64,000 bases of DNA from JABDJX01 sp039942715 (GCA_039942715.1 JBDVBY010000006.1:62001-126000), one strand, 5' to 3'; counted from the first letter of the stretch, positions 36,138-45,791 are shown. Notes: generated by a model not told the origin, from the sequence alone. Translations and numbers: made by a program.

Positions 36138-39100
36138 ATGAGCCTCCGCTTTTTCTCTGACAAGAACCGCCCCGTGCATCTTGGCCCCTACCCGCTTGAG
36201 CGCTTGGCCCGTCAAAGCACGCCCGAACTTAACGAATTGCCTGTGCCCAAACAGTTGAGTTTTGCGCGCCCGGATGCGCCGGAAAATATCGTCAACGCGA
36301 TGGCGGATTATCAGGCCATGATGGATGCGATCCGCGACGGTCTGGTGAATAAAGCCGTGGCTGGCTGCCCGGATGATCCGCTCGAGCGCGCCAATCATAT
36401 CAAAGCGTTTGGATACTTTGCCGATGCCTCGATGGTGGGCACCTGTTTGCTTCCCGGTGACGCACAACTGGACAGCCCATGGCGCAATCCCGGAATTGAT
36501 GCGCTGGCGCATGATTTGAAGACCAAGCAGACCAAAACCCTAGCCTCGGGAATTGATCAGATCATGGCCGGGCTAAAGGACGCGATGGACGCACCACCCG
36601 CGACAATTGAGGGACACACGCACGCGGTTGTCTTCCTTTATGAAATGCCGCGTGACCCAAAGGCTGGTGAGGACGGCTGTGACTGGCTCGGCGATGCGCA
36701 AGCTCACCGGGCAGCGCTGCGCGCTTCGGAAACGGCCGTTGTTCTGGCGAATTATCTGCGCATCTTGGGCTACGACTCCAAGGCCCACACGGCTACGTCT
36801 TCGGACGTTGATCTCAACCGGCTTACGGTTGAGGCCGGACTGGCCGTTCCCGAGGCTGGGCGATTGGTGAACCCGTATATCGGAGACCGCTTCGGTGTCG
36901 CGGCTTTGACGACCACGTTTGGGATAAAGCCCGACCGCCCCTTGTCGCGCCAACAGCCACTATTTGGCACCAAAGGCCCGGCGTGGTGGACGGGGTATCG
37001 CACGCAGAAAAACGCGCTCAACATCGACCCGTTCAAGAAACGCAAGTTTGCCGATGGGCCGCATCCGTTTGATACTTTGAAACGGGTGTCTGATCCAACC
37101 ACGTTCATTGATGAGCCGCGCGTACCGCGCGTACCCAAGCGGACTGATATGTTCGCGCGCGCGCAGTTTGGCGACATGGGCAAACGCCTGCAAGACGGCG
37201 CGAAAGGCGGGCATTACGCGCGCAAATCAGCGCCCTCAACAGCGCAACGCGCGATGCTTGGTGCGTTCGTTTTGCTGCAAGACGGCGAGACGCTTAATGG
37301 ACCACGTCCCGCTGATCCGCGCAAAAACGCACTCAACGTTAAGGCCGCCGCTTATTACCTTGGCGTCGATGCCGTAGGCCTAAGCCGTTGCCCGGAGTGG
37401 ACGTGGTACAGTCACGACGCCACAGGCGCGCCGATTGATCCGCCCCATGATCAGGCGATCTCGATGATCATTGATCAGGGCTTTGAAACGATGGAGGGCG
37501 CGAGCGGCGATGACTGGATCAGCGTAGCGCAATCCATGCGCGCTTATCTGCGCTTCTCGCTTTTGGGTGGTGTGATCGCGCGCCAAATCCGCAACCTTGG
37601 TTACAAAGCCAAGGCGCATAGCGTGATGGATGGCGAAGTGCTGCAACCGCCGCTCCTCTTGCTGTCCGGTCTTGGCGAGGTCTCTCGCATTGGTGAAGTG
37701 ATCCTCAATCCGTTTCTCGGCCCACGGCTGAAATCCGGCGTCGTAACTACCGATATGCCGATGTCTCATGACATGCCGATTGATTTTGGCCTGCAAAAGT
37801 TCTGCGAGTCTTGCAACAAATGCGCGCGCGAATGCCCGTCGGGCGCGATCACCGCGGGGCCAAAGACAATGTTCAACGGCTATGAGATTTGGAAATCAGA
37901 CAGCCAGAAATGCGCAACGTACCGGATCACCACCGAGGGCGGCGCGATGTGCGGGCGCTGCATGAAAACCTGCCCGTGGAACCTTGAAGGGTTGTTTGCC
38001 GAAAAGCCGTTTCGCTGGGCGGCGATGAAAGTGCCAAAGCTTGCACCGACCCTTGCAGCCTTGGATGACAAGCTGGGAAACGGATCGCTGAATCCGGTGA
38101 AAAAGTGGTGGTGGGATATTGAGCTGAAGGAGGACGGCGGGTATCGCCCGGCGGCAAACGCTGTCAATGCGCGTGACCTGCAACCCGAGTTGAAGCTGGT
38201 GCCCAAAGAGCAAACGCTCGCTGTCTACCCTGCCCCGCTGGTTCCGCCGCCCTGGCCTTACCCCTATCCGATGGACCGCGAGGCCGGGATCGCAGCGCAC
38301 AAAGCGATGCTTTCACCGCAGGAGTATCGCGCTCGCCTTGCGCGCGGAGAAACAGATGGGCTGGCGCATGAAGTGGCCGATCATTCCGAAAGTCCAGTGC
38401 TCCAAATGACTGTGTCCAAGGTCGAGGCGATGAGCGGCGACGTGACCAAATATGAATTCCGGGCCGCCGATGGCGGCGACCTGCCCGCATGGACGGCGGG
38501 TGCACATCTCGACATAGTGGTCGCCCCTGAATACCTGCGCCAATACTCGATGTCAGGCGATCCTGCCAACCGTTCGCTCTATCAAATCGGCGTGCTGCGC
38601 GAAGACGAAGGGCGTGGTGGATCTCGCTTGATGCACCGGATCTTCAGCGAAGGACGGCGGGTGTTTATCGCCAAGCCAATCAACCATTTTCCATTGATCG
38701 AAGATGCCACGCGCACGCTTTTGATGGGAGGTGGCATTGGCATCACTCCGATGATCGCCATGGCGCACCGTTTGCACGCGATTGGAGCCGACTTTGCGCT
38801 GCATTATGCGATCCCCTCGCGCAGCAAGGCAGGATACTTAACAGACTTGGATGGGTTCCCTTGGAAAGACCGGGTGCATTTGCACGTATCCGACGAAGGT
38901 AGCCGTGCAGACCTGAAAGCGTTGCTGAGCGGCTACCAAGCTGGCTGGCATGTCTACACCTGCGGCCCGGATCGGTTTATGAGCGCGGTTCTTGAGGCTG
39001 CCGAAAAATCAGGCTTCCCCGAAGACGCACGGCATCTGGAGTATTTCTCAGTGCCAGACGCGCCCGAGTACGAGAACCATGATTTCACCCTGCGCCTTGC

Positions 39101-39344
39101 CAAATCCGGGCGCGACCTGCTGGTGCCAGCCGATAGGGTCGCCACAGACATTTTGGCCGAGAATGGTGTGCATGTGGATGTGAAATGTTCTGACGGGCTG
39201 TGCGGTGTGTGCAAATGCGGGTTGATTTCAGGTGAGGTGGAACACCGCGACTTTGTGCTGTCCAATTCAGAACGTCAAAGCGCAGTCATTCTGTGCCAGT
39301 CGCGTGCGGCCCAAAAAGACGGAGTGATTGAGGTTGATTTATAG
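36138..39344 (+). CDS. Reductive dehalogenase fused to NAD(P)H:flavin/2Fe-2S reductase
   Basis: The 1068-residue protein joins a cobalamin-dependent reductive dehalogenase (about residues 1-690) to a phthalate dioxygenase reductase-like module (about 750-1068). The first part has two 4Fe-4S motifs: C556, C559, C562, C566-Pro and C592, C605, C608, C612-Pro. The second has a flavin-binding RQYSMSG, nucleotide-binding LLMGGGIGITPM and YTCGPD, and a 2Fe-2S motif C1017, C1022, C1025, C1053. There is no Tat signal and no RdhB anchor gene, so it should be cytoplasmic and catabolic, like the BhbA and NpRdhA type. The halogenated substrate, probably an aromatic compound, is unknown. A LuxR-type gene converges 4 bases after its end. 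Confidence 0.85.
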   Translation: MSLRFFSDKNRPVHLGPYPLERLARQSTPELNELPVPKQLSFARPDAPENIVNAMADYQAMMDAIRDGLVNKAVAGCPDDPLERANHIKAFGYFADASMVGTCLLPGDAQLDSPWRNPGIDALAHDLKTKQTKTLASGIDQIMAGLKDAMDAPPATIEGHTHAVVFLYEMPRDPKAGEDGCDWLGDAQAHRAALRASETAVVLANYLRILGYDSKAHTATSSDVDLNRLTVEAGLAVPEAGRLVNPYIGDRFGVAALTTTFGIKPDRPLSRQQPLFGTKGPAWWTGYRTQKNALNIDPFKKRKFADGPHPFDTLKRVSDPTTFIDEPRVPRVPKRTDMFARAQFGDMGKRLQDGAKGGHYARKSAPSTAQRAMLGAFVLLQDGETLNGPRPADPRKNALNVKAAAYYLGVDAVGLSRCPEWTWYSHDATGAPIDPPHDQAISMIIDQGFETMEGASGDDWISVAQSMRAYLRFSLLGGVIARQIRNLGYKAKAHSVMDGEVLQPPLLLLSGLGEVSRIGEVILNPFLGPRLKSGVVTTDMPMSHDMPIDFGLQKFCESCNKCARECPSGAITAGPKTMFNGYEIWKSDSQKCATYRITTEGGAMCGRCMKTCPWNLEGLFAEKPFRWAAMKVPKLAPTLAALDDKLGNGSLNPVKKWWWDIELKEDGGYRPAANAVNARDLQPELKLVPKEQTLAVYPAPLVPPPWPYPYPMDREAGIAAHKAMLSPQEYRARLARGETDGLAHEVADHSESPVLQMTVSKVEAMSGDVTKYEFRAADGGDLPAWTAGAHLDIVVAPEYLRQYSMSGDPANRSLYQIGVLREDEGRGGSRLMHRIFSEGRRVFIAKPINHFPLIEDATRTLLMGGGIGITPMIAMAHRLHAIGADFALHYAIPSRSKAGYLTDLDGFPWKDRVHLHVSDEGSRADLKALLSGYQAGWHVYTCGPDRFMSAVLEAAEKSGFPEDARHLEYFSVPDAPEYENHDFTLRLAKSGRDLLVPADRVATDILAENGVHVDVKCSDGLCGVCKCGLISGEVEHRDFVLSNSERQSAVILCQSRAAQKDGVIEVDL

Positions 39345-39348
39345 GCTT

Positions 39349-40314
39349 TTACGCCGAACGCGCCTGACGCGGTGCTTCTTGCACGTCTCTTGACAGGATC
39401 AGGTACAGCAACTCTGCCATGCCATGCACGTTGGTCTTGGAATAGATCGACCGCAAATGCGAGCGCACGGTCGCCTCTGTAGTCCCAAGCTCCTGCACGA
39501 CGCCTTTTACGGGCAGACCTTTTGAGAGCATCAAACAGACGCGAAACTCTGCCCGGCTTAGGTTAGCTGGATTGGCCATGCTCAAGATCGGATCAAGCCA
39601 CGTCTTGGCCTGCTGTGGCTCTTTCGTGGGACGTGCACGCCCACCCATAAGCGTTTCGGCAACCAATCCCTTTTTGCGACCTGCCCAAGAGCGCACGATT
39701 GTGGGCGTCAGCGCTTCGAATTCTAGCTTTTCGCTGTACTTCAAAGGTGCATCAAAATGGAATTCCACAAAGTCGCGGTTTTGAGTGCCGGCAAGAGAAA
39801 TCACAACAATCTCTGCCACGTTGCGCGACAACCGCCAGTTTTTCAAAAGCTGCGAACTTGACCAAGATGCATCGTCCAACAGATCGGTCAAAAACCAAAC
39901 AGTAGCGGGCTTTGCCTTGGAATACATATAGCCCATCGCATCACGCGTCAGCGGGCGCTTAAGAATTGGAACGTCATCCGCACGCACTTTGGTGTCAAAA
40001 AGCGCCACTGATCTGGGAAGATGTTCGCCACGGGAATGGCGAGAAAGTCCGGCCGCAGTCGCCCCGCACCCAGTAGCCAACGCACCAAGCGTTTCGTCCA
40101 ACGACATTGATCCATGCAATCCACCACACCAGCCGGCGATACCATCAAGCATACGCAAGTCTGATCTATGAATTGCCGTACTGGCCAACTGATGTAACTC
40201 TTCACTCAAAATCCGGCTCCCACGTCCCGAAGACACATGCCTTCGGCCCCACATACCGTTCGATTTGCTATTATTTTTTTGCAGCCCCGCCGGTAGAAGA
40301 CCCCAAGCGGCCAT
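39349..40314 (-). CDS. LuxR-type (GerE HTH) transcriptional regulator
   Basis: The 321-residue protein ends in a LuxR-type DNA-binding domain: LSRAEFRVCLMLSKGLPVK, then GTTEATVRSHLRSIYSKTNV near residues 275-300. The N-terminal two thirds match no domain I recognise. The start is uncertain: 40314 lacks a clear ribosome site, and an internal ATG at 40254 is possible. It is convergent with the dehalogenase gene. Two inverted repeats (40344-40357 and 40360-40400) lie just upstream and could be its own operator. Confidence 0.75.
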   Translation of the reverse strand: MAAWGLLPAGLQKNNSKSNGMWGRRHVSSGRGSRILSEELHQLASTAIHRSDLRMLDGIAGWCGGLHGSMSLDETLGALATGCGATAAGLSRHSRGEHLPRSVALFDTKVRADDVPILKRPLTRDAMGYMYSKAKPATVWFLTDLLDDASWSSSQLLKNWRLSRNVAEIVVISLAGTQNRDFVEFHFDAPLKYSEKLEFEALTPTIVRSWAGRKKGLVAETLMGGRARPTKEPQQAKTWLDPILSMANPANLSRAEFRVCLMLSKGLPVKGVVQELGTTEATVRSHLRSIYSKTNVHGMAELLYLILSRDVQEAPRQARSA

Positions 40315-40343
40315 TGCGAGTCAAGGATTCTGAACTTTTTGAC

Positions 40344-40357
40344 GTGCACTCATGCAC
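40344..40357. promoter_or_regulatory. Inverted repeat GTGCA-CTCA-TGCAC
   Basis: A perfect 5-base inverted repeat with a 4-base spacer lies 30 bases upstream of the LuxR-type gene's first possible start codon. Its size and position suit a dimeric regulator site, but no function is shown. Confidence 0.4.
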
Positions 40358-40359
40358 AA

Positions 40360-40400
40360 TGTCCCCATATAGCTGCAATCTAACGCTAGATATGGGGACA
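40360..40400. promoter_or_regulatory. 11-base inverted repeat TGTCCCCATAT-N19-ATATGGGGACA
   Basis: Perfect 11-base arms at 40360-40370 and 40390-40400 lie between the start of the LuxR-type gene and the end of the tad operon. There is no T-run after it on either strand, which argues against a simple terminator. It could be an operator or an RNA hairpin. Confidence 0.5.
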
Positions 40401-40440
40401 TGCCTCGTATGAAGCACAATTCCGCTAAATATCAATGCGT

Positions 40441-41439
40441 TTAGCTGCCAAAAGTGTTTATCCAGCGAATCGCGATCGGACCCAGGATCAGAAGGAACAA
40501 CGCAGGTAACATTAGCGACGCCATAACACCGGACATCTTAACCGGCAGTTTGTTCGCCATTTCCTGAGCTTTCAACTCGCGAGACAATCGCATTTCCGTT
40601 GCATAGGTGGTAAGCGCATCAGACACGCTTGTGCCGAACTGAATAGATTGCAGGATCACATTCGCAAATGACCTGACAACTTCAACATTCGTACGATTGG
40701 CCATGTCCATCAACGCCTTTGAGCGGTCCCCACCTGCGGAAATTTCAAGCTGCACCAATCTGAATTCCTGCGCTATCGACGGCGCCGACGATTCCATTTC
40801 GTTAGAAACGCGTGTCATCGCCGCATCAAAACCAAGCCCGGCTTCAACAGCAACAACCATAAGGTCAAGCGCGTTCGGAAATGTCTCGGATATTTCCAAC
40901 TGGCGTTCATCTACTTTGGAGCGCAGCCAAAGTGTTGGCATCAAAAAACCAAAGAGCAACAACCCAGTTAGCACGTAATAGGTCAGCAAACGGCTTTGGC
41001 CGTCGATCATATCTCCCACTGCCTCTGGTAAAGGCAATACCCCCGCTTCACGTAAAACCAAAACGATCAGGTAAAGCGCAGGCAAACCCAAGGCCATCAA
41101 AATACGGACGGTATAGAATTTGGCCACAGCGTTAGAGCCAATCATGCCCGCATTCAAAAGCTGACGTCTGATCTTTGTCCGCTTTTCCTTGTTTTGCGGC
41201 ATCAACGCTTTCATGAACCCTTTCGGATCCACATCGGCATTATTCAACAAACCAGCATCAAAAGAGCTTTTGCGCACAACGTTTTTGCCAGCAGCATAGC
41301 GGCGTCCTACTGGATTTTGCGCAATTAGCCCGCCAAAGAAACCGTAGACGATTAGAAGCGTGCCAAAGAAAATACCCATGACCACAATGGCGCCAGAACT
41401 GCCAACGCTGCTGATGAAGGATGTGATTTGGTCAAACAT
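40441..41439 (-). CDS. tadC: TadC, type II/IV secretion inner-membrane protein
   Basis: The 332-residue protein has the T2SSF membrane fold, with helices near both termini and a central cytoplasmic domain containing the ALDLMVVAVEAGLGFDAAM segment. With TadB it forms the inner-membrane platform on which TadA acts. ATG 41439 (MFDQITSF) is chosen over the longer frame to 41487, which would run into tadB. It is the last gene of the main tad operon. Confidence 0.88.
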   Translation of the reverse strand: MFDQITSFISSVGSSGAIVVMGIFFGTLLIVYGFFGGLIAQNPVGRRYAAGKNVVRKSSFDAGLLNNADVDPKGFMKALMPQNKEKRTKIRRQLLNAGMIGSNAVAKFYTVRILMALGLPALYLIVLVLREAGVLPLPEAVGDMIDGQSRLLTYYVLTGLLLFGFLMPTLWLRSKVDERQLEISETFPNALDLMVVAVEAGLGFDAAMTRVSNEMESSAPSIAQEFRLVQLEISAGGDRSKALMDMANRTNVEVVRSFANVILQSIQFGTSVSDALTTYATEMRLSRELKAQEMANKLPVKMSGVMASLMLPALFLLILGPIAIRWINTFGS

Positions 41440-41452
41440 AACGACGCTCCAA

Positions 41453-42433
41453 TCAGAACCGGAAATTAACAAGTTTACGCAAAACAAGCGCGTTCAAAAC
41501 TGTCAGCACGACAATTGCAATACCCAGCGGAATAGCCTCCGGCTCGTTAGCAATTGAGCCGTAATAACTCGGCGTCAAAATCTGCATCGCGACGAAAATA
41601 AGCACTGGAATAAAGCTAAGGAAAGCTGCCGTAAGACGCCCCTCTGCTGTCAGCGCAGAAATCTTTTTGCGCATGTTCAGACGGTCGCGAATTGTGCGCG
41701 ACAAAACCTTGAGCACGCGCGCAAGGTCGCCCCCTGTCCCGTGCTGAATGGCAATCGCTGTCGAAAGATAGTGCACGTCTTCCTGATCGATCCGATAAGA
41801 AAAGTCACGGAACGCGTCGCTTAAGTCGTCGCCAAAGCTAACCTGATCCACAACAACCCCAAATTCCGACCCAATCGGATCCTGCATCTCGTTCGCTACG
41901 GAACTCAGTGTGGTGTTCAGAGGATGCCCAACCAACAGTCCGCGCGCCATAAGGTCAAGCGCGTCGGGCAATTGCTGCACCAACTTTTGCATCCGCTCGC
42001 CGCGTTTCGCACGCACCTGCAAGATTGGCAAAAACAGTCCGATAATAACCGCAAAGATCGCCGCATTGATCAAATTCGTCAGCTGCGTACAGATCACAAA
42101 GATTGCAACCGTCGCCGCCAAACAGGTCATCAAAAATGCACCCGGGGCCATGGTAATACCCGCTTGTCGCAGGACAACCGGCAAATCACCAATAAACGGA
42201 AGCCGCTCGACAAAACTCTTTTTGTCAGTCGGCTTAAGGATTTTCAGAATTTCCTCTGTCGAGGCACCTTTTTGAATCAGCTGCATCCGACGGCTCTTGG
42301 CCTGCTCCGCGTTGCCGCTGCGAGAGAAAAGCTGTCGTAATCCTTCGATAAACAGCAGCACTCCAACGAAAGCACAGACGTACACCACAAACTGCAAGTC
42401 AATGCCGCGCAAGCCTTCTAGAACACGATCCAT
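41453..42433 (-). CDS. tadB: TadB, type II/IV secretion inner-membrane protein
   Basis: The 326-residue protein has an N-terminal helix, a cytoplasmic T2SSF domain (QLPDALDLMARGLLVGHPL near residue 150) and C-terminal helices. It pairs with TadC. The gene follows tadA by 3 bases and precedes tadC by 13 bases, so translation is probably coupled. Confidence 0.88.
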   Translation of the reverse strand: MDRVLEGLRGIDLQFVVYVCAFVGVLLFIEGLRQLFSRSGNAEQAKSRRMQLIQKGASTEEILKILKPTDKKSFVERLPFIGDLPVVLRQAGITMAPGAFLMTCLAATVAIFVICTQLTNLINAAIFAVIIGLFLPILQVRAKRGERMQKLVQQLPDALDLMARGLLVGHPLNTTLSSVANEMQDPIGSEFGVVVDQVSFGDDLSDAFRDFSYRIDQEDVHYLSTAIAIQHGTGGDLARVLKVLSRTIRDRLNMRKKISALTAEGRLTAAFLSFIPVLIFVAMQILTPSYYGSIANEPEAIPLGIAIVVLTVLNALVLRKLVNFRF

Positions 42434-42436
42434 TAT

Positions 42437-43840
42437 TTACACCCCTCGCGACAAGAAGCTGGTTTGTGACAAGTCAACACCTGCGCTTTGAAGCTGCTCT
42501 GCGCATTTCGGGCGCATACCTGTCGCTTTGAATTCGCCCAATACTTCGCCGTTCTCACCAACGCCGGATTTACGGAAGACGAAAATATCCTGCATGGTGA
42601 TCGTATCGCCTTCCATGCCGGTGATTTCCGAGACGCTCATCACTTTACGATTACCATCTGACAGACGGTTGAGCTGGACAATAAAGTGGATGCCCGAGGC
42701 GATCTGGCTGCGGATCGCAGACAGTGGCAAATCAAGGCCCATCATCGAGACCATCTGTTCCAGACGCGAAAGGGCGTCGCGCGCCGTGTTGGCGTGCACG
42801 GTGGTCATCGACCCATCGTGGCCAGTGTTCATCGCCTGCAACATATCGAATGTTTCCGAGCCACGTACCTCGCCCACGATAATGCGATCAGGCCGCATCC
42901 GCAGCGCGTTGCGCACGAGTTCCCGCTGGGTAATGGCCCCGGTTCCATTCGGGCTTGGCGGCCGTGTTTCCAGGCGCACGGTGTGATCTTGTTGCAGCTG
43001 AAGTTCCGCAGCATCCTCAATACTAACGATACGCTCAAGATCATTGATCGAGCGCGACATGGCATTTAGCAGCGTTGTTTTACCCGAACCCGTACCGCCC
43101 GAGATCAGAATGTTCATTCGTGCACCAACCAACGCACGCAGCAAGCTTGCCGCTTCTTCAGAAAGCGAGCCAAGTTCGATCATCTTATCAAGCAGGATCG
43201 GCTTTTTGGAAAATTTACGAATAGACAGGCTTGGCCCATCAATCGCACAAGGGCGAATAATCGCGTTGACCCGGCTACCATCGGGAAGACGTGCATCCAC
43301 CCAAGGTTGGCTTTCATCAACGCGCCGCCCGATGTTGGCAACGATCTTGTCAATGATGCGCAAAAGATGACGTTCGTCGCGAAAGCGCACGTTTGACTTT
43401 TCGAGCACACCATAGCGTTCGATGTAAACGCTGTCGTGACCGTTGACCAAAATGTCGTTCACCGTCGGGTCTTCAAGCAGCGGCTCAAGCGGGCCGTAAC
43501 CCAAGACCTCGTGCATCAACTCATCGACAATGGTCTTGAAATCTTCGGTGCGCATCGGGCGCTTTTCTTCAGCAAGAACCGCTTGGGCCAGATTGGCAAC
43601 CTCGCGGCGCAACTCGTCTGTCTGGACCTTGTCGATCACCGAAAGGTTCAGGCGTTCCAGAAGGGCTTCGTGCAGGCGGCTTTTCAACTCTAGCCTGTCG
43701 GTCAACTCTTTATCTTGCTTTGACAAGGACTTGAGCGCAGATGACGTGACTTTATGTGCGGCTTCCATGCCCACCACAGCTTCATCGTTGGCCGGAATTG
43801 GCGCTGTAGGCACCTCATTTTTTCCAAAGGATTTAAACAT
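42437..43840 (-). CDS. tadA: TadA/CpaF pilus assembly ATPase
   Basis: The 467-residue hexameric ATPase powers Flp pilus extension. It shows the N-terminal domain (DPTVNDILVNGHDSVYIERYG), Walker A GGTGSGKTTL near residue 255, the Walker B region RIIVGEVRGSE, and the His box TTVHANTARDALSRLEQM. AGGAGAG precedes ATG 43840. It follows cpaE by 11 bases. Confidence 0.93.
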   Translation of the reverse strand: MFKSFGKNEVPTAPIPANDEAVVGMEAAHKVTSSALKSLSKQDKELTDRLELKSRLHEALLERLNLSVIDKVQTDELRREVANLAQAVLAEEKRPMRTEDFKTIVDELMHEVLGYGPLEPLLEDPTVNDILVNGHDSVYIERYGVLEKSNVRFRDERHLLRIIDKIVANIGRRVDESQPWVDARLPDGSRVNAIIRPCAIDGPSLSIRKFSKKPILLDKMIELGSLSEEAASLLRALVGARMNILISGGTGSGKTTLLNAMSRSINDLERIVSIEDAAELQLQQDHTVRLETRPPSPNGTGAITQRELVRNALRMRPDRIIVGEVRGSETFDMLQAMNTGHDGSMTTVHANTARDALSRLEQMVSMMGLDLPLSAIRSQIASGIHFIVQLNRLSDGNRKVMSVSEITGMEGDTITMQDIFVFRKSGVGENGEVLGEFKATGMRPKCAEQLQSAGVDLSQTSFLSRGV

Positions 43841-43851
43841 CTGAAACTCTC

Positions 43852-45054
43852 CTATACACGCGCGGCAACTTTATCTTTTGGCAGCTCTGTCAGTATCGCC
43901 TTGGCAAGCCCGCCAATGCCTTTTGACAGATCAGAGCGACCCGCCACTTCCGAAATCGGCTTGCCGTAATCAACAGCTTCGCGCGCTGCTTTCTCGTCAT
44001 GCGCCAGCCAATGCGTGAACTTTGCATCCAGCGCTTTGGCGGCTTCGCGATGATGTTCGCGCAGCATCATCGGTTTCTTCTCGTGGTTGACGACTATCTC
44101 GATGGGCATCTGCGCATTGTCGGCCAGCACAAATTCCTGCAACCGGCCCGCTGCGCGCACTGACGGTACGGTCATATCCGTCACAATCAACAGCTTGTCG
44201 GTGACTTCAAGAACCGGTTCGATCCAGCTCACCAAAGCACGCGGCATATCGACGACGACATAGTCAAACATCGACTTCAACGTCTGGATCAGCACTTCGA
44301 TTTGCTTGGACTCAAGCGCATCAAGGGGCGCGAATTTTTGCGGCGCCGCAAGAACAGCAAGCCCCGATGGCAGGCGTACCAGCGATTGCTCAACCCAGTG
44401 CACGTCGGGCAAAAAGTTCTCGCTGGCAAGTTGCAGCAATCCTTCTTGCTCTTCCATATCCAGAAAATCACCCACTGTGCCGAACTGAAGATCAAGGTCC
44501 ACAATGACAACGCGATTGCTGGCTTCTTTTTTGAACGTGCCTTTGCGATCTAAAAGCTGATCAGCAAGGTTCACCGCAACGGTGGTCGATCCGATTCCGC
44601 CACGGGCCTGTTGCACGGTGATAACTTTACCCAGAGACGCAGCAGCGGCGTATTTCTCTTCCAAAGCCGCACGCTTTTTGGCCAACCATTCGGTGACCTG
44701 CTCAAGCAATTCGTCATTCGCACCCGGATAGGGCAACACATCATCCACGCCCGCGCGGGTCAGTGCGCGCGCTTTTGACAACGGCAAATCGCCATCCGTC
44801 AAGGCAAGGTACACCGTATCAGGCTTGCGTTGATCAGTCAGCACCTCGATGGCCGACAAATCAGCGGCGTTGGACGGGTCGGTCGCGAAAATCACGATGT
44901 CATGGCTAGACGCCATTTCAACCGCCGCGCCGTTCAGCTTGGCGACACTGCTGTCTTCGCGTTTGATATTGATGTCATCAATCGACGAAAGAGCATCACC
45001 AACAGCATCAGAGATTTCTGACTCGGCTGAGATAAGTAGAATTGAATTGCTCAT
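43852..45054 (-). CDS. cpaE: CpaE/TadZ pilus localisation ATPase-like protein
   Basis: The 400-residue protein has an N-terminal receiver-like domain without a clear phospho-acceptor set and a C-terminal MinD/ParA-like domain. The Walker A region is RGGIGSTTVA at residues 151-160, where Ser replaces the usual second Lys, so ATP hydrolysis may be weak or absent. CpaE/TadZ marks the pole for pilus assembly. AAGGA precedes the start; the gene lies between tadE and tadA. Confidence 0.88.
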   Translation of the reverse strand: MSNSILLISAESEISDAVGDALSSIDDINIKREDSSVAKLNGAAVEMASSHDIVIFATDPSNAADLSAIEVLTDQRKPDTVYLALTDGDLPLSKARALTRAGVDDVLPYPGANDELLEQVTEWLAKKRAALEEKYAAAASLGKVITVQQARGGIGSTTVAVNLADQLLDRKGTFKKEASNRVVIVDLDLQFGTVGDFLDMEEQEGLLQLASENFLPDVHWVEQSLVRLPSGLAVLAAPQKFAPLDALESKQIEVLIQTLKSMFDYVVVDMPRALVSWIEPVLEVTDKLLIVTDMTVPSVRAAGRLQEFVLADNAQMPIEIVVNHEKKPMMLREHHREAAKALDAKFTHWLAHDEKAAREAVDYGKPISEVAGRSDLSKGIGGLAKAILTELPKDKVAARV

Positions 45055-45086
45055 TTCATATGTCCTTCGGCCCCAAAATTCACCAC

Positions 45087-45791
45087 TTAACCCCCGGTTC
45101 CGATATTCAGATCTTCTGCTGGCAGCGAGACTGAAATGTCAGGAAACGGGATACTGCTGGGGATATCATTTGTTGTACCCGTCGACTGCGCTGCCAACGC
45201 GGAAAGCGGGGTAATAAAGGTAAACGTAAAATCGGCATCAGCGGAGGTAAAGTTATTGTCGCCATTTGAATCAGTCCCAAGTTCGGCGGTGATCAACGGA
45301 ACAAACGGCCCTCCTAGAAAGCCAAGGTTCGCATCATATTCATAGCGGATCAAAACATTGGCGTTGGTGGCATTAGACGGCATCAATGGTTCGATCTGCG
45401 CCCAGATTTCAGCCGCCGCCGCAATGGATTGCGCCGAACCAGCGTCTGGTGCGGATAGCAAACACTGCCGTGTTGTTTGCAGGCAAAGGCCCGGTTGCGA
45501 CCGACACAGCGTTCCTGATGAGAAGGTGCCGTCCGTTGGATCGGCGCGCCGGTGAAACTGTGGAACATTTGCGCAAATCGGTGGGCGCACAGAAGCCACG
45601 CGCACCGCGCGTTGCATCGCCTTTTCAGCAACCACCCAATTGTAGCCAAGCCGGCCAAAATCAAGCACGGCAAACAAGATCACCAAGAACAGCGAAATGC
45701 ACAATGCAAACTCGACAAGCGTTGTGCCCTCTTCCCGAAGGGCAAAACGCTTGAGAGCTTTGGGGGCGCACTGGCGATCAAACATTTTCAT
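45087..45791 (-). CDS. TadE-family pseudopilin (locus B, second)
   Basis: The 234-residue protein has the TadE N terminus (REEGTTLVEFALCISLFLVIL) with the Glu five residues after the Gly, and a periplasmic domain with several Cys. Its ATG overlaps the stop of the preceding TadE gene by one base (TAATG). It is followed by cpaE after 32 bases. Confidence 0.8.
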   Translation of the reverse strand: MKMFDRQCAPKALKRFALREEGTTLVEFALCISLFLVILFAVLDFGRLGYNWVVAEKAMQRAVRVASVRPPICANVPQFHRRADPTDGTFSSGTLCRSQPGLCLQTTRQCLLSAPDAGSAQSIAAAAEIWAQIEPLMPSNATNANVLIRYEYDANLGFLGGPFVPLITAELGTDSNGDNNFTSADADFTFTFITPLSALAAQSTGTTNDIPSSIPFPDISVSLPAEDLNIGTGG

